Assembly (NCBI RefSeq): GCF_036662795.1
Contig: NZ_JBAFWZ010000013.1
Location: 1-64,000 of the forward strand
DNA from: Lysinibacillus_B sp036662795
Lineage (GTDB): Bacteria > Bacillota > Bacilli > Bacillales_A > Planococcaceae
DNA length: 64,000 nucleotides
Direction of reading: 5' to 3'
This document shows positions 49,744-58,165 of this stretch, one piece after another. The position numbers and the translations under genes are program-made. The notes under the pieces were generated by a model that saw only the letters and a program-made list of their open reading frames with translations, did no database searches and was not told where the DNA came from. The number at the start of each line of letters is the position of its first letter. Positions within the stretch are counted from its first letter, which is position 1.

Positions 49744-50703
49744 TTATTGAACATCTACCGGAGTAGAGTATATAACTCGATTATCAAGCATTATATGCCA
49801 AACAGCTTGCCTCTTTGATCTCGTCAGCTGTAGGACATGTTGAAGCTCTTCCTCTTCCTTTTCCGATAGCAAAATACGAATTGGTTGAGCTAATTTTAGC
49901 TTTGCATGAGGCACTTCATAGGATCCTTTTTTTGCAATTTCTTCCACTTTATAATTATCATCAATCGTATCAGCAATAGATTTATGCAATTGCCAGTCAT
50001 TAGATGCATTTATCGTCACAACAACAAATTTTTTCTCATCTCGCTCAAAGTAAGTAGCAAGTGTCCGGCCTGCCACTTTCGTATAGCCTGTTTTCCCAGC
50101 TAGAGCACCGACTTTTTGTGATAGAAGTTTATGTTTATTTTGCCAAGTAGTTGTTTTCCCTTTATAAATAATTGTCGAAGCGATTTTTCGGAATGTCGGA
50201 TTTTTCATAGCTATTTGCAGCATTCTGGCCGTATCATAGGCACTAGATAAATGGTTTTCATTGTGCAGGCCTGATGGATTCGTAAAGCTTGTATTGATTA
50301 GCCCGTAAATTCTTGCCTTATCATTCATAAGCTTTACAAACCCTTCCTCAGAGCCGCCTACATGCTCAGCTAAAGCAAAGGCAGCATCATTTCCTGAACG
50401 AAGAAGCAATCCATATAACAAAGTCTCAACCGTCACACTCTCCCCTTCTTCTAAATAAATAGAAGAGCCTTCACTTAACGTTGCTCGCTTAGAAATAGTT
50501 ACAACATCATCCAAATCACTTTCCTCAATCGCAATAAGCGCTGTCCACATCTTTGTTAAGCTGGCAATGGGTAATCTCATATGTATTTCCTCACCCATTA
50601 ATACACGCCCCGTCGTTGCATCAATCGCAACATATGAGCTATTTGCACTTGCTGAAACAGGCAATATGAACACCATCAAAAGAATCAACAAAATTCTTGT
50701 CAA
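49744..50703 (-). CDS. D-alanyl-D-alanine carboxypeptidase, DacB-like
   Basis: 319 aa serine peptidase of peptidoglycan metabolism (peptidase S11). A signal peptide (ILLILLMVFILPVSASA) precedes the SxxK motif in IASLTKMW, SGN in RSGNDAAF and KTG in GKTGYT. The start is taken as the TTG at 50703, 6 bases after AGGAG; the GTG at 50709 touches the site. It occupies the dacB position (scpB-dacB) but is shorter than B. subtilis DacB (382 aa); it may be a shortened DacB or a replacement. DacB sets spore cortex crosslinking. Confidence 0.85.
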   Translation of the reverse strand: MTRILLILLMVFILPVSASANSSYVAIDATTGRVLMGEEIHMRLPIASLTKMWTALIAIEESDLDDVVTISKRATLSEGSSIYLEEGESVTVETLLYGLLLRSGNDAAFALAEHVGGSEEGFVKLMNDKARIYGLINTSFTNPSGLHNENHLSSAYDTARMLQIAMKNPTFRKIASTIIYKGKTTTWQNKHKLLSQKVGALAGKTGYTKVAGRTLATYFERDEKKFVVVTINASNDWQLHKSIADTIDDNYKVEEIAKKGSYEVPHAKLKLAQPIRILLSEKEEEELQHVLQLTRSKRQAVWHIMLDNRVIYSTPVDVQ

Positions 50704-50715
50704 ACTCACACTCCT

Positions 50716-51303
50716 TTATTCGTTAAATGCTTCCTGGAACTTCGTCAAAAATAAATCTGTTGCCTGGTCATCGTCCCCAGCCTCACTCATCTCTGGTAGC
50801 GGTGGCAGCTCTTTAATATCCTTTAAGCCGAAATAATTTAAAAATTCCTTTGTCGTCCCGTAAAGAATTGCACGACCTGTCCCCTCTGCTCGGCCAACCT
50901 CTTGAACTAAAGCACGAGATACGAGTGTTTGAATCGGGCGCTCACTCTTTACACCGCGTAAATCCTCCACCTCTGCACGCGTTATCGGTTGCTTATATGC
51001 AATGATCGCTAGTACTTCAAGAGAAGCAGAAGTTAACACTTGACTCGAAGGATTTTCAACTAGCTTTTTTATCGTATCTGCCACAGCCTGCTTTGTCGTT
51101 AGCTGATACGTACCTGCTAGCATTTTTAACGTAATGCCACGCTCCTCTGATTCATTATATTGTGTAGCTAGCTCACTTAGTCCTGCTTCTATATCAATTA
51201 GTTCTACCTCTAAATATTGTGCAAGCTGACGGGAGGATAATCCATCATCACCAGCAACAAAAAGTAGTGCTTCGATTTTACTGATCAAATTCTTCGAGTT
51301 CAT
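50716..51303 (-). CDS. scpB: Segregation and condensation protein ScpB
   Basis: 195 aa winged-helix partner in the Smc-ScpA-ScpB condensin that compacts and separates chromosomes. Typical segments are SKIEALLFVAGDDGLSSRQ, LEVLAIIAYKQPITRAEVE and RGVKSERPIQTLVSR. The start at 51303 has GGAGG 9 bases upstream and overlaps scpA by 26 bp. Confidence 0.95.
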   Translation of the reverse strand: MNSKNLISKIEALLFVAGDDGLSSRQLAQYLEVELIDIEAGLSELATQYNESEERGITLKMLAGTYQLTTKQAVADTIKKLVENPSSQVLTSASLEVLAIIAYKQPITRAEVEDLRGVKSERPIQTLVSRALVQEVGRAEGTGRAILYGTTKEFLNYFGLKDIKELPPLPEMSEAGDDDQATDLFLTKFQEAFNE

Positions 51304-52054
51304 CGCCAATTTCCTCCTTTTGTAGTAATACTGTTAGTTCTTCGAAGTTATTTTGCTGCTCTACAAAAACAACTTGGCGTTTCATCAATTCTAATAGGGA
51401 TAAGAATGTCACAATGAGCGACTGCTTATCTTCATATGGAAAAAGCTCTGAGAAAGTCATTCTTCCCCCACTTCTTTTTAAACTATCAACTACAGAATAC
51501 ATTCTATCCTTTATTGAAATTTCTTGTCTCGTTACACGAGTTTGTAGCGGTTTTTTTAATTGCTTTCTGCGAAGTAGCTTCTGAAATGCACTTAGCATAT
51601 CGTATACATTTACATTCGGATCAAACAATGCAAGCTGTTCATCTGGCATTAAATCGGATAAATCTGCAGGTGGTCTTGTATACACCTGAGAACGCTCAGC
51701 CTCTAATGTTTGCAAATTTGTTGCTGCTTCTTTATATTTTTTATATTCAATTAAGCGCGTAACCAGTTCATCACGTGGGTCAGGACTATCTAGATCAAAC
51801 TCTGTTTCCTCTAACTCACCCTCATGAATTGGCAGAAGCATACGACTTTTAATCGCTAGTAATGTTGCCGCCATTACTAAATATTCGCTCGCTTCATTTA
51901 GCTCAAGTACTTGCATAGCATGGATATGGTCAATATATTGGCCTGTTAACTCTGCCATCGGAATATCATATATATCAATTTCCAATCGATGTATTAAATG
52001 CAATAATAAATCGAGAGGACCAGAAAAGGCTTCTAGCTTTACTTCGTAACTCAT
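51278..52054 (-). CDS. scpA: Segregation and condensation protein ScpA
   Basis: 258 aa kleisin that bridges Smc heads. The N-terminal region (LEAFSGPLDLLLHLIHRLEID) binds Smc and the C-terminal winged helix (TFSELFPYEDKQSLIVTFLSLLEL) closes the ring. Overlaps scpB, as usual. Confidence 0.95.
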   Translation of the reverse strand: MSYEVKLEAFSGPLDLLLHLIHRLEIDIYDIPMAELTGQYIDHIHAMQVLELNEASEYLVMAATLLAIKSRMLLPIHEGELEETEFDLDSPDPRDELVTRLIEYKKYKEAATNLQTLEAERSQVYTRPPADLSDLMPDEQLALFDPNVNVYDMLSAFQKLLRRKQLKKPLQTRVTRQEISIKDRMYSVVDSLKRSGGRMTFSELFPYEDKQSLIVTFLSLLELMKRQVVFVEQQNNFEELTVLLQKEEIGDELEEFDQ

Positions 52055-52148
52055 GTGTACCCACCTGTCGTTTAATGTCGGGAATATGTATACTAGATTA
52101 TTGTTCTAGCATAATTATTATCATTAGTATAGAGGAAAGGTGATTGTT

Positions 52149-52667
52149 TTGCATCATTCGTTTCACCCACTGTATGTCGATTTTTGTACATATTTTAATG
52201 GCAATCAAGACTATTTTGAATGTCATGAGAGATTAGAGGAATACTGGAAAGAAGTAGCACCTGGCGAAAAGCTCCATCCACTCGTAGGGCTCATACAGCT
52301 AGCTACAGGGCTTTACCATTGGCGCCGTGAAAATTTTACTGGCGCAGCACGAAGTCTCGAGAAGAGTCTACGAAACTTCCATTCCAATGCCGAGTCGTCA
52401 TTTTTAGCGCCATTTAGAATTGAAAACCTTATCCATCATATCGAGGATGCTTTAATAAACATAAAAAACGAAAGAGCCTTCCAATCTTTTGATCTACCTA
52501 TTGAACATAAAGAACTGCAACAACTCGTCCAACATCAAATTGCTGAGCTGCCACATGAAAGCCCTCAATTCTTGTTGCACAAGCATAAGCTACGTGACCG
52601 CTCTGATGTTTTAGAGGCTAGAGCTAAAAAATTGGAGGAAAAGAGTAAAGGAAGCCGACCATCTTAA
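52149..52667 (+). CDS. ypuF: DUF309 protein YpuF
   Basis: 172 aa helical protein of the DUF309 family; the ECHERLEEYWKEV motif with its conserved histidine and glutamates, and GLIQLATGLYHWRRENF, are diagnostic. Function unknown. The start is taken as a TTG at 52149 because AAAGGTGA ends 6 bases upstream; a GTG at 52140 sits too close to the site. It diverges from scpA and ends tail-to-tail on ribT with a 4 bp overlap of stop codons. Confidence 0.82.
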   Translation: MHHSFHPLYVDFCTYFNGNQDYFECHERLEEYWKEVAPGEKLHPLVGLIQLATGLYHWRRENFTGAARSLEKSLRNFHSNAESSFLAPFRIENLIHHIEDALINIKNERAFQSFDLPIEHKELQQLVQHQIAELPHESPQFLLHKHKLRDRSDVLEARAKKLEEKSKGSRPS

Positions 52668-53029
52668 GCGTCAGCTTCCTTTAGTACGGGCATATATTTT
52701 TGTAGGAATGGCTCTGTTTCATCGTTCGGTTGAACTGTCGTAAATTGACCAATTTCACATAGCTCCTGTAGCATTTCAAAGGCTACTCCCTCTCCTCGAT
52801 AGGATGGAACTACGGTAATATGTTGAATCGTTGCAACCGCATCTTGGACATAAACGCCAATAATACCAACATACTCTTCGCCCTTTTTCCATAGGTACAA
52901 AACCCAATCATCCTGTTGCTCATACTGCTGTATTGTTTCCATTAAACGCTTAATATCTTTTTCTTGTGGCATATACGAAATTAAGCCCATTGCGATCTTT
53001 TCAAGCGTCTTTTTATATCGTACTAACAT
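52664..53029 (-). CDS. ribT: GNAT acetyltransferase RibT
   Basis: 121 aa GCN5-type N-acetyltransferase. The N-terminus RYKKTLEKIAMGLISYMP closely matches B. subtilis RibT (124 aa), and the acetyl-CoA loop appears as VVPSYRGEGVAFEML. In B. subtilis ribT ends the riboflavin operon; here no ribD-E-BA-H is adjacent. The substrate is unknown. Its stop codon overlaps that of ypuF on the other strand (TTAA). Confidence 0.88.
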   Translation of the reverse strand: MLVRYKKTLEKIAMGLISYMPQEKDIKRLMETIQQYEQQDDWVLYLWKKGEEYVGIIGVYVQDAVATIQHITVVPSYRGEGVAFEMLQELCEIGQFTTVQPNDETEPFLQKYMPVLKEADA

Positions 53030-53108
53030 CGTTACATTCCCTCAATTCTATCATTGCACATCCTATCATAACTAGAAACCGAAATGCAATAACACAATTT
53101 GCCAGCAA

Positions 53109-53216
53109 TCAATCCCTACCAATCATCGGACTAATTACATAAATGAATAGCAATGCATAAATGATACAAAATGAGACTAGACCAGCGAACAACTTCCATT
53201 TTTTCATGTTTTGCAA
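53109..53216 (-). CDS. Small single-pass membrane protein
   Basis: 35 aa: basic start (MQNMKKWK) and one hydrophobic helix (LVSFCIIYALLFIYVIS), ending PMIGRD. The start is a TTG at 53216 just after the lysA stop, with AAAGGGTGAG 5-7 bases upstream; an ATG at 53207 is the alternative (32 aa). It lies between lysA and ribT on the same strand as both. Too short to assign to a family; coding status is likely but unproven. Confidence 0.45.
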   Translation of the reverse strand: MQNMKKWKLFAGLVSFCIIYALLFIYVISPMIGRD

Positions 53217-53218
53217 GA

Positions 53219-54535
53219 TTACTCACCCTTTTTTAATGTTAACGGGAGATCATTTACAACGATATCATCATAGCTTTCACGTTTAATCGCTAATTGATGT
53301 TCGCCAGCTTCAACAAACACAACGGCTGGACGTGGAACGCGATTATAGTTTGAGGCCATTGAATATCCGTATGCTCCTGTACAGAACATTGCTAAAATAT
53401 CGCCAGCTTCCGCCTTCTGCAGCGCGGCATCCACCATTAATTTATCACCAGATTCACACAGCTTCCCTGCTACAGTATATGTACTGTCTTTCTTTTGGTC
53501 TGCTTTATTTGCAAGTACCGCCTCATATTTTGCATCATATAGGGCTGGACGAATATTATCACTCATCCCACCATCTATGGCAATATATTCTCGTACACCT
53601 GGAACTGTTTTTTGTGATCCTACTGTGTAAAGTGATGTTCCTGCATCACCAACAAGTGAACGACCTGGCTCAATCCAAATCTCCGGCATTGATAATTTTA
53701 GCTTATCACTTTCCGCTTGTACAGATTTAATCATCTCTTCAACATATACATGTGGTTGGAGTGGCGCATCCTCCTCCGTATATCGGATACCAAAACCACC
53801 ACCAAGGTTAAGTACTGTACACTCGAAGCCGTGCTCTTCTTTCCATGTACCCATTTTTTGCATTACTTTTCCTGCTGCTAAACTAAAGCCATCTGTTTCA
53901 AAAATTTGCGACCCAATATGACAATGTAATCCAAGTAAATTTAAATACGTGTGTCCGTTTGTTCTTTTGAATGCTTCATCCGCCTGACCATTATTTAAAT
54001 CAAAGCCAAATTTAGAATCCGCTTGACCTGTTGTAATGAAATCATGCGTATGTGCTTCAACACCAGGCGTTACACGAAGTAAAATATTCATTTTTTGTTG
54101 TTTCTTTTCCGAAATCTCTTTTAATAAGTTGATTTCATAAAAATTATCCACAACGATACAACCAATTCCAGTATCAAAAGCCATTTCAAGCTCTGGCACT
54201 GATTTATTGTTTCCATGGAAATGAATGCGCTCTGCTGGGAAGCCTGCTTTAATCGCTGTATAGAGCTCACCACCAGAAACGACATCCAACGATAAATTTT
54301 CTTGTGCTGCTAATTGATAGGCTGCGATACATGCAAACGCTTTTGATGCATAGGCAACCTGTGCTGTTACCCCTAATTTTTCGAATGTATCCTTAAAGCC
54401 ACGAGCACGATCTCTAATTAAAGCTGTGTCATATACGAAAAGGGGTGTTCCGTAGATTTTTGCTAATTCTACCGAATCTACTCCACCAATTGTTAAATGC
54501 CCTTTTTTCACTTGTTGCGTACCATATAAATGCAT
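53219..54535 (-). CDS. lysA: Diaminopimelate decarboxylase
   Basis: Last step of lysine synthesis: PLP-dependent decarboxylation of meso-diaminopimelate. The PLP lysine is in YASKAFACIA near residue 67; HCHIGSQI, NLGGGFGIRY and EPGRSLVGDAGT bind the phosphate and substrate, and the C-terminal CESGD and AYGYSMASNYN complete the site. 438 aa (B. subtilis 439). GGAG is 8 bases before the ATG. It follows spoVAF as in B. subtilis. Confidence 0.96.
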   Translation of the reverse strand: MHLYGTQQVKKGHLTIGGVDSVELAKIYGTPLFVYDTALIRDRARGFKDTFEKLGVTAQVAYASKAFACIAAYQLAAQENLSLDVVSGGELYTAIKAGFPAERIHFHGNNKSVPELEMAFDTGIGCIVVDNFYEINLLKEISEKKQQKMNILLRVTPGVEAHTHDFITTGQADSKFGFDLNNGQADEAFKRTNGHTYLNLLGLHCHIGSQIFETDGFSLAAGKVMQKMGTWKEEHGFECTVLNLGGGFGIRYTEEDAPLQPHVYVEEMIKSVQAESDKLKLSMPEIWIEPGRSLVGDAGTSLYTVGSQKTVPGVREYIAIDGGMSDNIRPALYDAKYEAVLANKADQKKDSTYTVAGKLCESGDKLMVDAALQKAEAGDILAMFCTGAYGYSMASNYNRVPRPAVVFVEAGEHQLAIKRESYDDIVVNDLPLTLKKGE

Positions 54536-54646
54536 TCTTTTCTCTCCTTCGTTTGAAAAACTAGCCTTGTGTACTAATTTTCATAAAAATCACAAAATAT
54601 TATATGTGAACTTTAACATAGGAAAGTGATGTACGCAACGGGGCAA

Positions 54647-56089
54647 TCATGTCCGTTTTCGCTGTTTTGCTCCGACAATATACGGCCTTAATGCATCGTC
54701 TGACATCGGGAAACGGATAAATACACGTAGCAAGGCTTTCGGAAAAAATGGCACTAATGGCCACAAGTATGGTACATTCATCGGCCTTAGCATACATACA
54801 TAAGAAAAAATTAAGAATAACGTAATAAAAAATCCATTTTCCGCAAAAATAGCAGTTGCAGCTAATAAAATATGTCGAAACACCTTTACAGATATACTTA
54901 GCTCATAATTTGGTATAGCAAATGTAAATAAGGCGGCAATCGCTGTATATAAGATAACTTCACTTGAAAATAAACCAACATCGATGGCGATCTGCCCAAT
55001 CATGATCCCTGCAATTAACCCCATGGCTGTTGATAAAGGGGTTGGCGTATGGATGGCGGCGATTCGTAAAAATTCAATTCCAACATCCGCTAATACTAAC
55101 TGCAAATAAAGTGGAATCTCGGATTTTTCCGACACCCCGAGAAAGGAAAGCATGCTTGGCAAATCGCCCTTATTGGTCGCAAATAAATACCATAGGGGCA
55201 TGATAATTAAGCTTGATATAACTGCAATATAGCGAAGCGCCCGCATAATGGTACCGATGAGTGGTGCTTGTCGATATTCCTCTGCATGCTGCAATAAGTG
55301 AAACATCGTTACTGGAATGAGCATAACAGATGGCGATGTATCAACAATGATGGCAATGTGCCCTTCAAGTAGATGGGCAGCAACAATGTCCGGGCGCTCT
55401 GAATATCGAACAAACGGTAAAGGATGAAACTTTTGTTTAAATAGCCATTCCTCTAACGATTTATCTGCCATCGTTAAACCATCATGGTCAATTTTCTCAA
55501 AACGTTTCATAAGCCACTCTAAGTGCTCTTCATTTACCAAATTATTCATATACGATATCGAGACATCTGTTTTACCGAGCGTTGAAACTTGCAGCATTTT
55601 AAAGCGCAGCTCTGGACTTCGTATACGTCGACGAATAAGTCCAGCATTAATAATGATATTTTCCGCAAAACCATCCCTTGCGCCGCGAATAACCTTTTCA
55701 TTATCTGGCTCCTCGGGATTTCGACCAGGATAGGAGCGGAACTCTGTTAGGAATGTAAAGCCGCTTTCCGTAATAAAACCAACGCGGCCACTTAACACGC
55801 CTGTAATAAAGGCGTCACGCGTCTCGACATCTTCAATTCCTTGAAAATTAAAATGGGCATGAAAATATTCATTTTCATCCTCGATTTCCTTATCAATATA
55901 ATGCTGTAGGTTAGCTAGCAATACCGTCACACTATCATTATTAACAAGTCCGCTAACATACACAGCGAGAACGGTTAAATCTTTCACATATACTGGTTGA
56001 ATGACTATGTCGAAGGAATCACCCTTGCCAAAAATATCTTCGCAATACTGCTTCCCTGCTTCTAAAGATGTAAACAATTGATTTGTCAT
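54647..56089 (-). CDS. spoVAF: Spore germination protein SpoVAF
   Basis: 480 aa GerA-A-subunit-like membrane protein. A large cytoplasmic N-terminal part (VRYSERPDIVAAHLLEGHIAII and IVDTSPSVMLIPVTMFHLLQ) precedes four or five membrane helices from about residue 290. SpoVAF associates with germinant receptors in the spore inner membrane. In B. subtilis it ends the spoVAA-AF operon after sigF; here it follows sigF directly with a 4 bp overlap, so the rest of spoVA is missing at this place. Confidence 0.92.
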   Translation of the reverse strand: MTNQLFTSLEAGKQYCEDIFGKGDSFDIVIQPVYVKDLTVLAVYVSGLVNNDSVTVLLANLQHYIDKEIEDENEYFHAHFNFQGIEDVETRDAFITGVLSGRVGFITESGFTFLTEFRSYPGRNPEEPDNEKVIRGARDGFAENIIINAGLIRRRIRSPELRFKMLQVSTLGKTDVSISYMNNLVNEEHLEWLMKRFEKIDHDGLTMADKSLEEWLFKQKFHPLPFVRYSERPDIVAAHLLEGHIAIIVDTSPSVMLIPVTMFHLLQHAEEYRQAPLIGTIMRALRYIAVISSLIIMPLWYLFATNKGDLPSMLSFLGVSEKSEIPLYLQLVLADVGIEFLRIAAIHTPTPLSTAMGLIAGIMIGQIAIDVGLFSSEVILYTAIAALFTFAIPNYELSISVKVFRHILLAATAIFAENGFFITLFLIFSYVCMLRPMNVPYLWPLVPFFPKALLRVFIRFPMSDDALRPYIVGAKQRKRT

Positions 56090-56865
56090 TTATTCACCGT
56101 CTTTTTCTGAGTTGTTGCTTCCATCCATATTTTTAATTGAGATAGGATCTTTTTTTCTAGCCTCGACACTTGCACCTGTGAAATGCCGAGCCGCTCAGCT
56201 ATTTCCGTTTGTGTTAAATCGGCAAAATAACGTAAATAGATGATCGATTGCTCTCGTTTCCCGAGTCTTTTTAACACCTCCTTTAAAGGGATATAATCAA
56301 ATGGTAGCTGCGACTTTTCATCCTTCATTTGATCCATTAATGTAATAGAATCCCCATCATTTTCATAAAGTTGCTCGTGCAGTGAGGCTGGATCACGCAT
56401 AGCATCGTTCGCCATAATAATTTCATCTACTGTTACGTTTAACATTTCTGCAAGCTCTGATACGGAAGGCGGCTTTTCATTTGTCTTTAAGTAGGTTTCA
56501 GTGGCATGACGTATTTTAAAATTTAGTTCTCGAATAGAACGGCTCACCTTTACCATTCCATCATCTCGAAGGAAACGCTGTATTTCTCCGATAATCATAG
56601 GTACAGCATATGTCGAGAATTTCACTTCATAATTTAAATCAAATTTATCCACTGATTTCATAAGACCGATGCAACCGATTTGAAATAAATCGTCTAGCTC
56701 CACACCGCGAGAAGAGAAGCGCTGTACAATGGACCATACTAGACGCGTATTGCCTTCAATCATTCTTTTTCTCGCGTTAGAATCACCATCCTGTGCACGT
56801 GCAATCAAAATCCGCATTTCTTCCTGAGTTAATAACGTTTCTGACGGCTGTTCGATTGTACTCAT
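56086..56865 (-). CDS. sigF: Forespore sigma factor F
   Basis: 259 aa sporulation sigma factor, the first to act in the forespore, held by SpoIIAB until SpoIIAA frees it. Regions: GNTRLVWSIVQRFSSRGVEL and DLFQIGCIGLMKSVDKFDL (2), the GEIQRFLRDDGMVKVSRSIR (3) segment, and DLTQTEIAERLGISQVQVSR (4). The ATG at 56865 directly follows a GGGGG run, an unusually short spacing. Third gene of spoIIA. Confidence 0.96.
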   Translation of the reverse strand: MSTIEQPSETLLTQEEMRILIARAQDGDSNARKRMIEGNTRLVWSIVQRFSSRGVELDDLFQIGCIGLMKSVDKFDLNYEVKFSTYAVPMIIGEIQRFLRDDGMVKVSRSIRELNFKIRHATETYLKTNEKPPSVSELAEMLNVTVDEIIMANDAMRDPASLHEQLYENDGDSITLMDQMKDEKSQLPFDYIPLKEVLKRLGKREQSIIYLRYFADLTQTEIAERLGISQVQVSRLEKKILSQLKIWMEATTQKKTVNK

Positions 56866-56876
56866 CCCCCTATCAA

Positions 56877-57317
56877 TTACATAACTACCGCTCGCACTGG
56901 TGAAATTCTTTTCGAAAAAGTAATGACGGTCCCTTTACCTAATGCCGACTCTACTTGTAAATCATCAGAAAAACTTTCCATAATCGTAAAGCCCATCCCA
57001 GAGCGTTCCATTTCACCCTTCGTTGTAAATAACGGCTCCATCGCCTGCTCTACATTTTCAATGCCGCGCCCTTCATCCTTAATCGCAACACTAATATTGT
57101 CGCCATTTCGAACAGCATGAACAGTAATGACACCGAACTCATTGCCCTCATAGCCATGAATAATAGCGTTCGACACAGCCTCCGAAACAATTGTCTTACA
57201 TTCTGCAAGCTCATCAATCGTCGGATCAAGTTGTGCAATGAAGCTCGTTACAGCAACCCTTGCTAGCGCCTCATTTTCACTTCTTGCTAAAAATGATAAA
57301 GTCATCTCGTTATCCAT
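56877..57317 (-). CDS. spoIIAB: Anti-sigma F factor / protein kinase SpoIIAB
   Basis: 146 aa GHKL-fold kinase that binds and inhibits sigma-F and phosphorylates SpoIIAA. The ATP-site boxes are ECKTIVSEAVSNAIIHGYEG (N box), DEGRGIENVEQA (G1) and SGMGFTIMESF (G2). It overlaps spoIIAA by 8 bp. Confidence 0.96.
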   Translation of the reverse strand: MDNEMTLSFLARSENEALARVAVTSFIAQLDPTIDELAECKTIVSEAVSNAIIHGYEGNEFGVITVHAVRNGDNISVAIKDEGRGIENVEQAMEPLFTTKGEMERSGMGFTIMESFSDDLQVESALGKGTVITFSKRISPVRAVVM

Positions 57318-57663
57318 TCACAATCCCCCTAACTTGCATGATGGCTGTCTCTTCTGAATCATGTACAATATATGATGCTAGTCCAGAAAACCGGAAAATT
57401 TTCTCCATCGTACGTGACGGATTTAATATAATTGTTTGACCATCCACTGTATGAAGTTCTCTCATCCTGCCTAAAATTAATCCAACACCTGCACTATCCA
57501 TAAACTGCAAATACTGTAAATTCCAAATAAGCGTTTTTAAATTTCCTTGTAAAATCGTAGATGAAATATGTGAGCGAATCTTTTCTACCTCATGATGATC
57601 TAGTTCACCGTATAATTGAATGACGGCTACTTGATTCTCATACATCGTCATTTTAAAATTCAT
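57310..57663 (-). CDS. spoIIAA: Anti-anti-sigma factor SpoIIAA
   Basis: 117 aa STAS-domain protein. The phosphorylated serine is in LQFMDSAGVGLILGRM, matching Ser58 of B. subtilis (117 aa). When dephosphorylated by SpoIIE it removes SpoIIAB from sigma-F. The start at 57663 has GGGGGAG 5 bases upstream; the ORF from 57807 has no site. dacF, which precedes it in B. subtilis, is not adjacent. Confidence 0.96.
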   Translation of the reverse strand: MNFKMTMYENQVAVIQLYGELDHHEVEKIRSHISSTILQGNLKTLIWNLQYLQFMDSAGVGLILGRMRELHTVDGQTIILNPSRTMEKIFRFSGLASYIVHDSEETAIMQVRGIVNG

Positions 57664-57686
57664 GCTTTCTCCCCCTTCACCATTGC

Positions 57687-57714
57687 ATTTCGAGAGTAGT
57701 TCTGAATTTCCTTT
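57687..57714 (-). promoter_or_regulatory. Possible sigma-H promoter of spoIIA
   Basis: Minus-strand AAAGGAAAT (57706-57714) and CGAAAT (57687-57692) 13 bases apart resemble a sigma-H promoter (RnAGGAWWW, GAAT), with an imperfect -10. The spoIIA operon is known to use sigma-H, so this is plausible but not certain. Confidence 0.4.
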
Positions 57715-57805
57715 CTCGTTGACAAAACTAGTGCTCGTTCGGCGAAAGTAGTGAATGGTCGACAGCTTTAATTGAAAGTATGGAAAACATAGGCACTTTT
57801 TATAC

Positions 57806-57848
57806 AAAAAAAACAGATAAAATCGAATAATCGACTCTATCTGTTTTT
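57806..57848 (-). terminator. Terminator upstream of spoIIAA
   Basis: AAAACAGATA pairs with TATCTGTTTT on the minus strand with an inner TCG/CGA pair, followed by TTTTGTAT. It probably ends transcripts arriving from the SulP gene. Confidence 0.7.
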
Positions 57849-57905
57849 ACTGATTCTATTACGCTTAAAAATACATCCGACACCAATTTGCAAAATTTAG
57901 TTAAT

Positions 57906-58032
57906 CGTTGATTTCCGTTCCAGGCGGACGCTTTCCGCGGGCTTGGCTTCAATCTCCTCGTCACTTCGTTCCTGCGGGGCTTTCAGCTCAAGCTCATCCC
58001 GCTGGAGTCGCCGCCTTCCTCTCCAATCAACG
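57906..58032. repeat. Intergenic repeat, family A copy
   Basis: About 127 bp bounded by CGTTGATT and AATCAACG. Inside, GGCGGACGCTTTCCGCGGG pairs imperfectly with CCCGCTGGAGTCGCCGCC around a CTCCTCGTCACTTCGTTCCT centre. It is the clearest copy. The rest of the 57664-58165 gap holds the spoIIA promoter region and one terminator. Confidence 0.7.
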
Positions 58033-58165
58033 AACATCCATCTGTTATTAATTACATTCCAATAAATGTATTTAACTATAATTCTAAAAAAAGGTTAGGA
58101 TCTTTAGCTAATGTTTTTCATTCTTTAAATAACCGATGCTTTTACCGTAATACCCAACTTCAATA

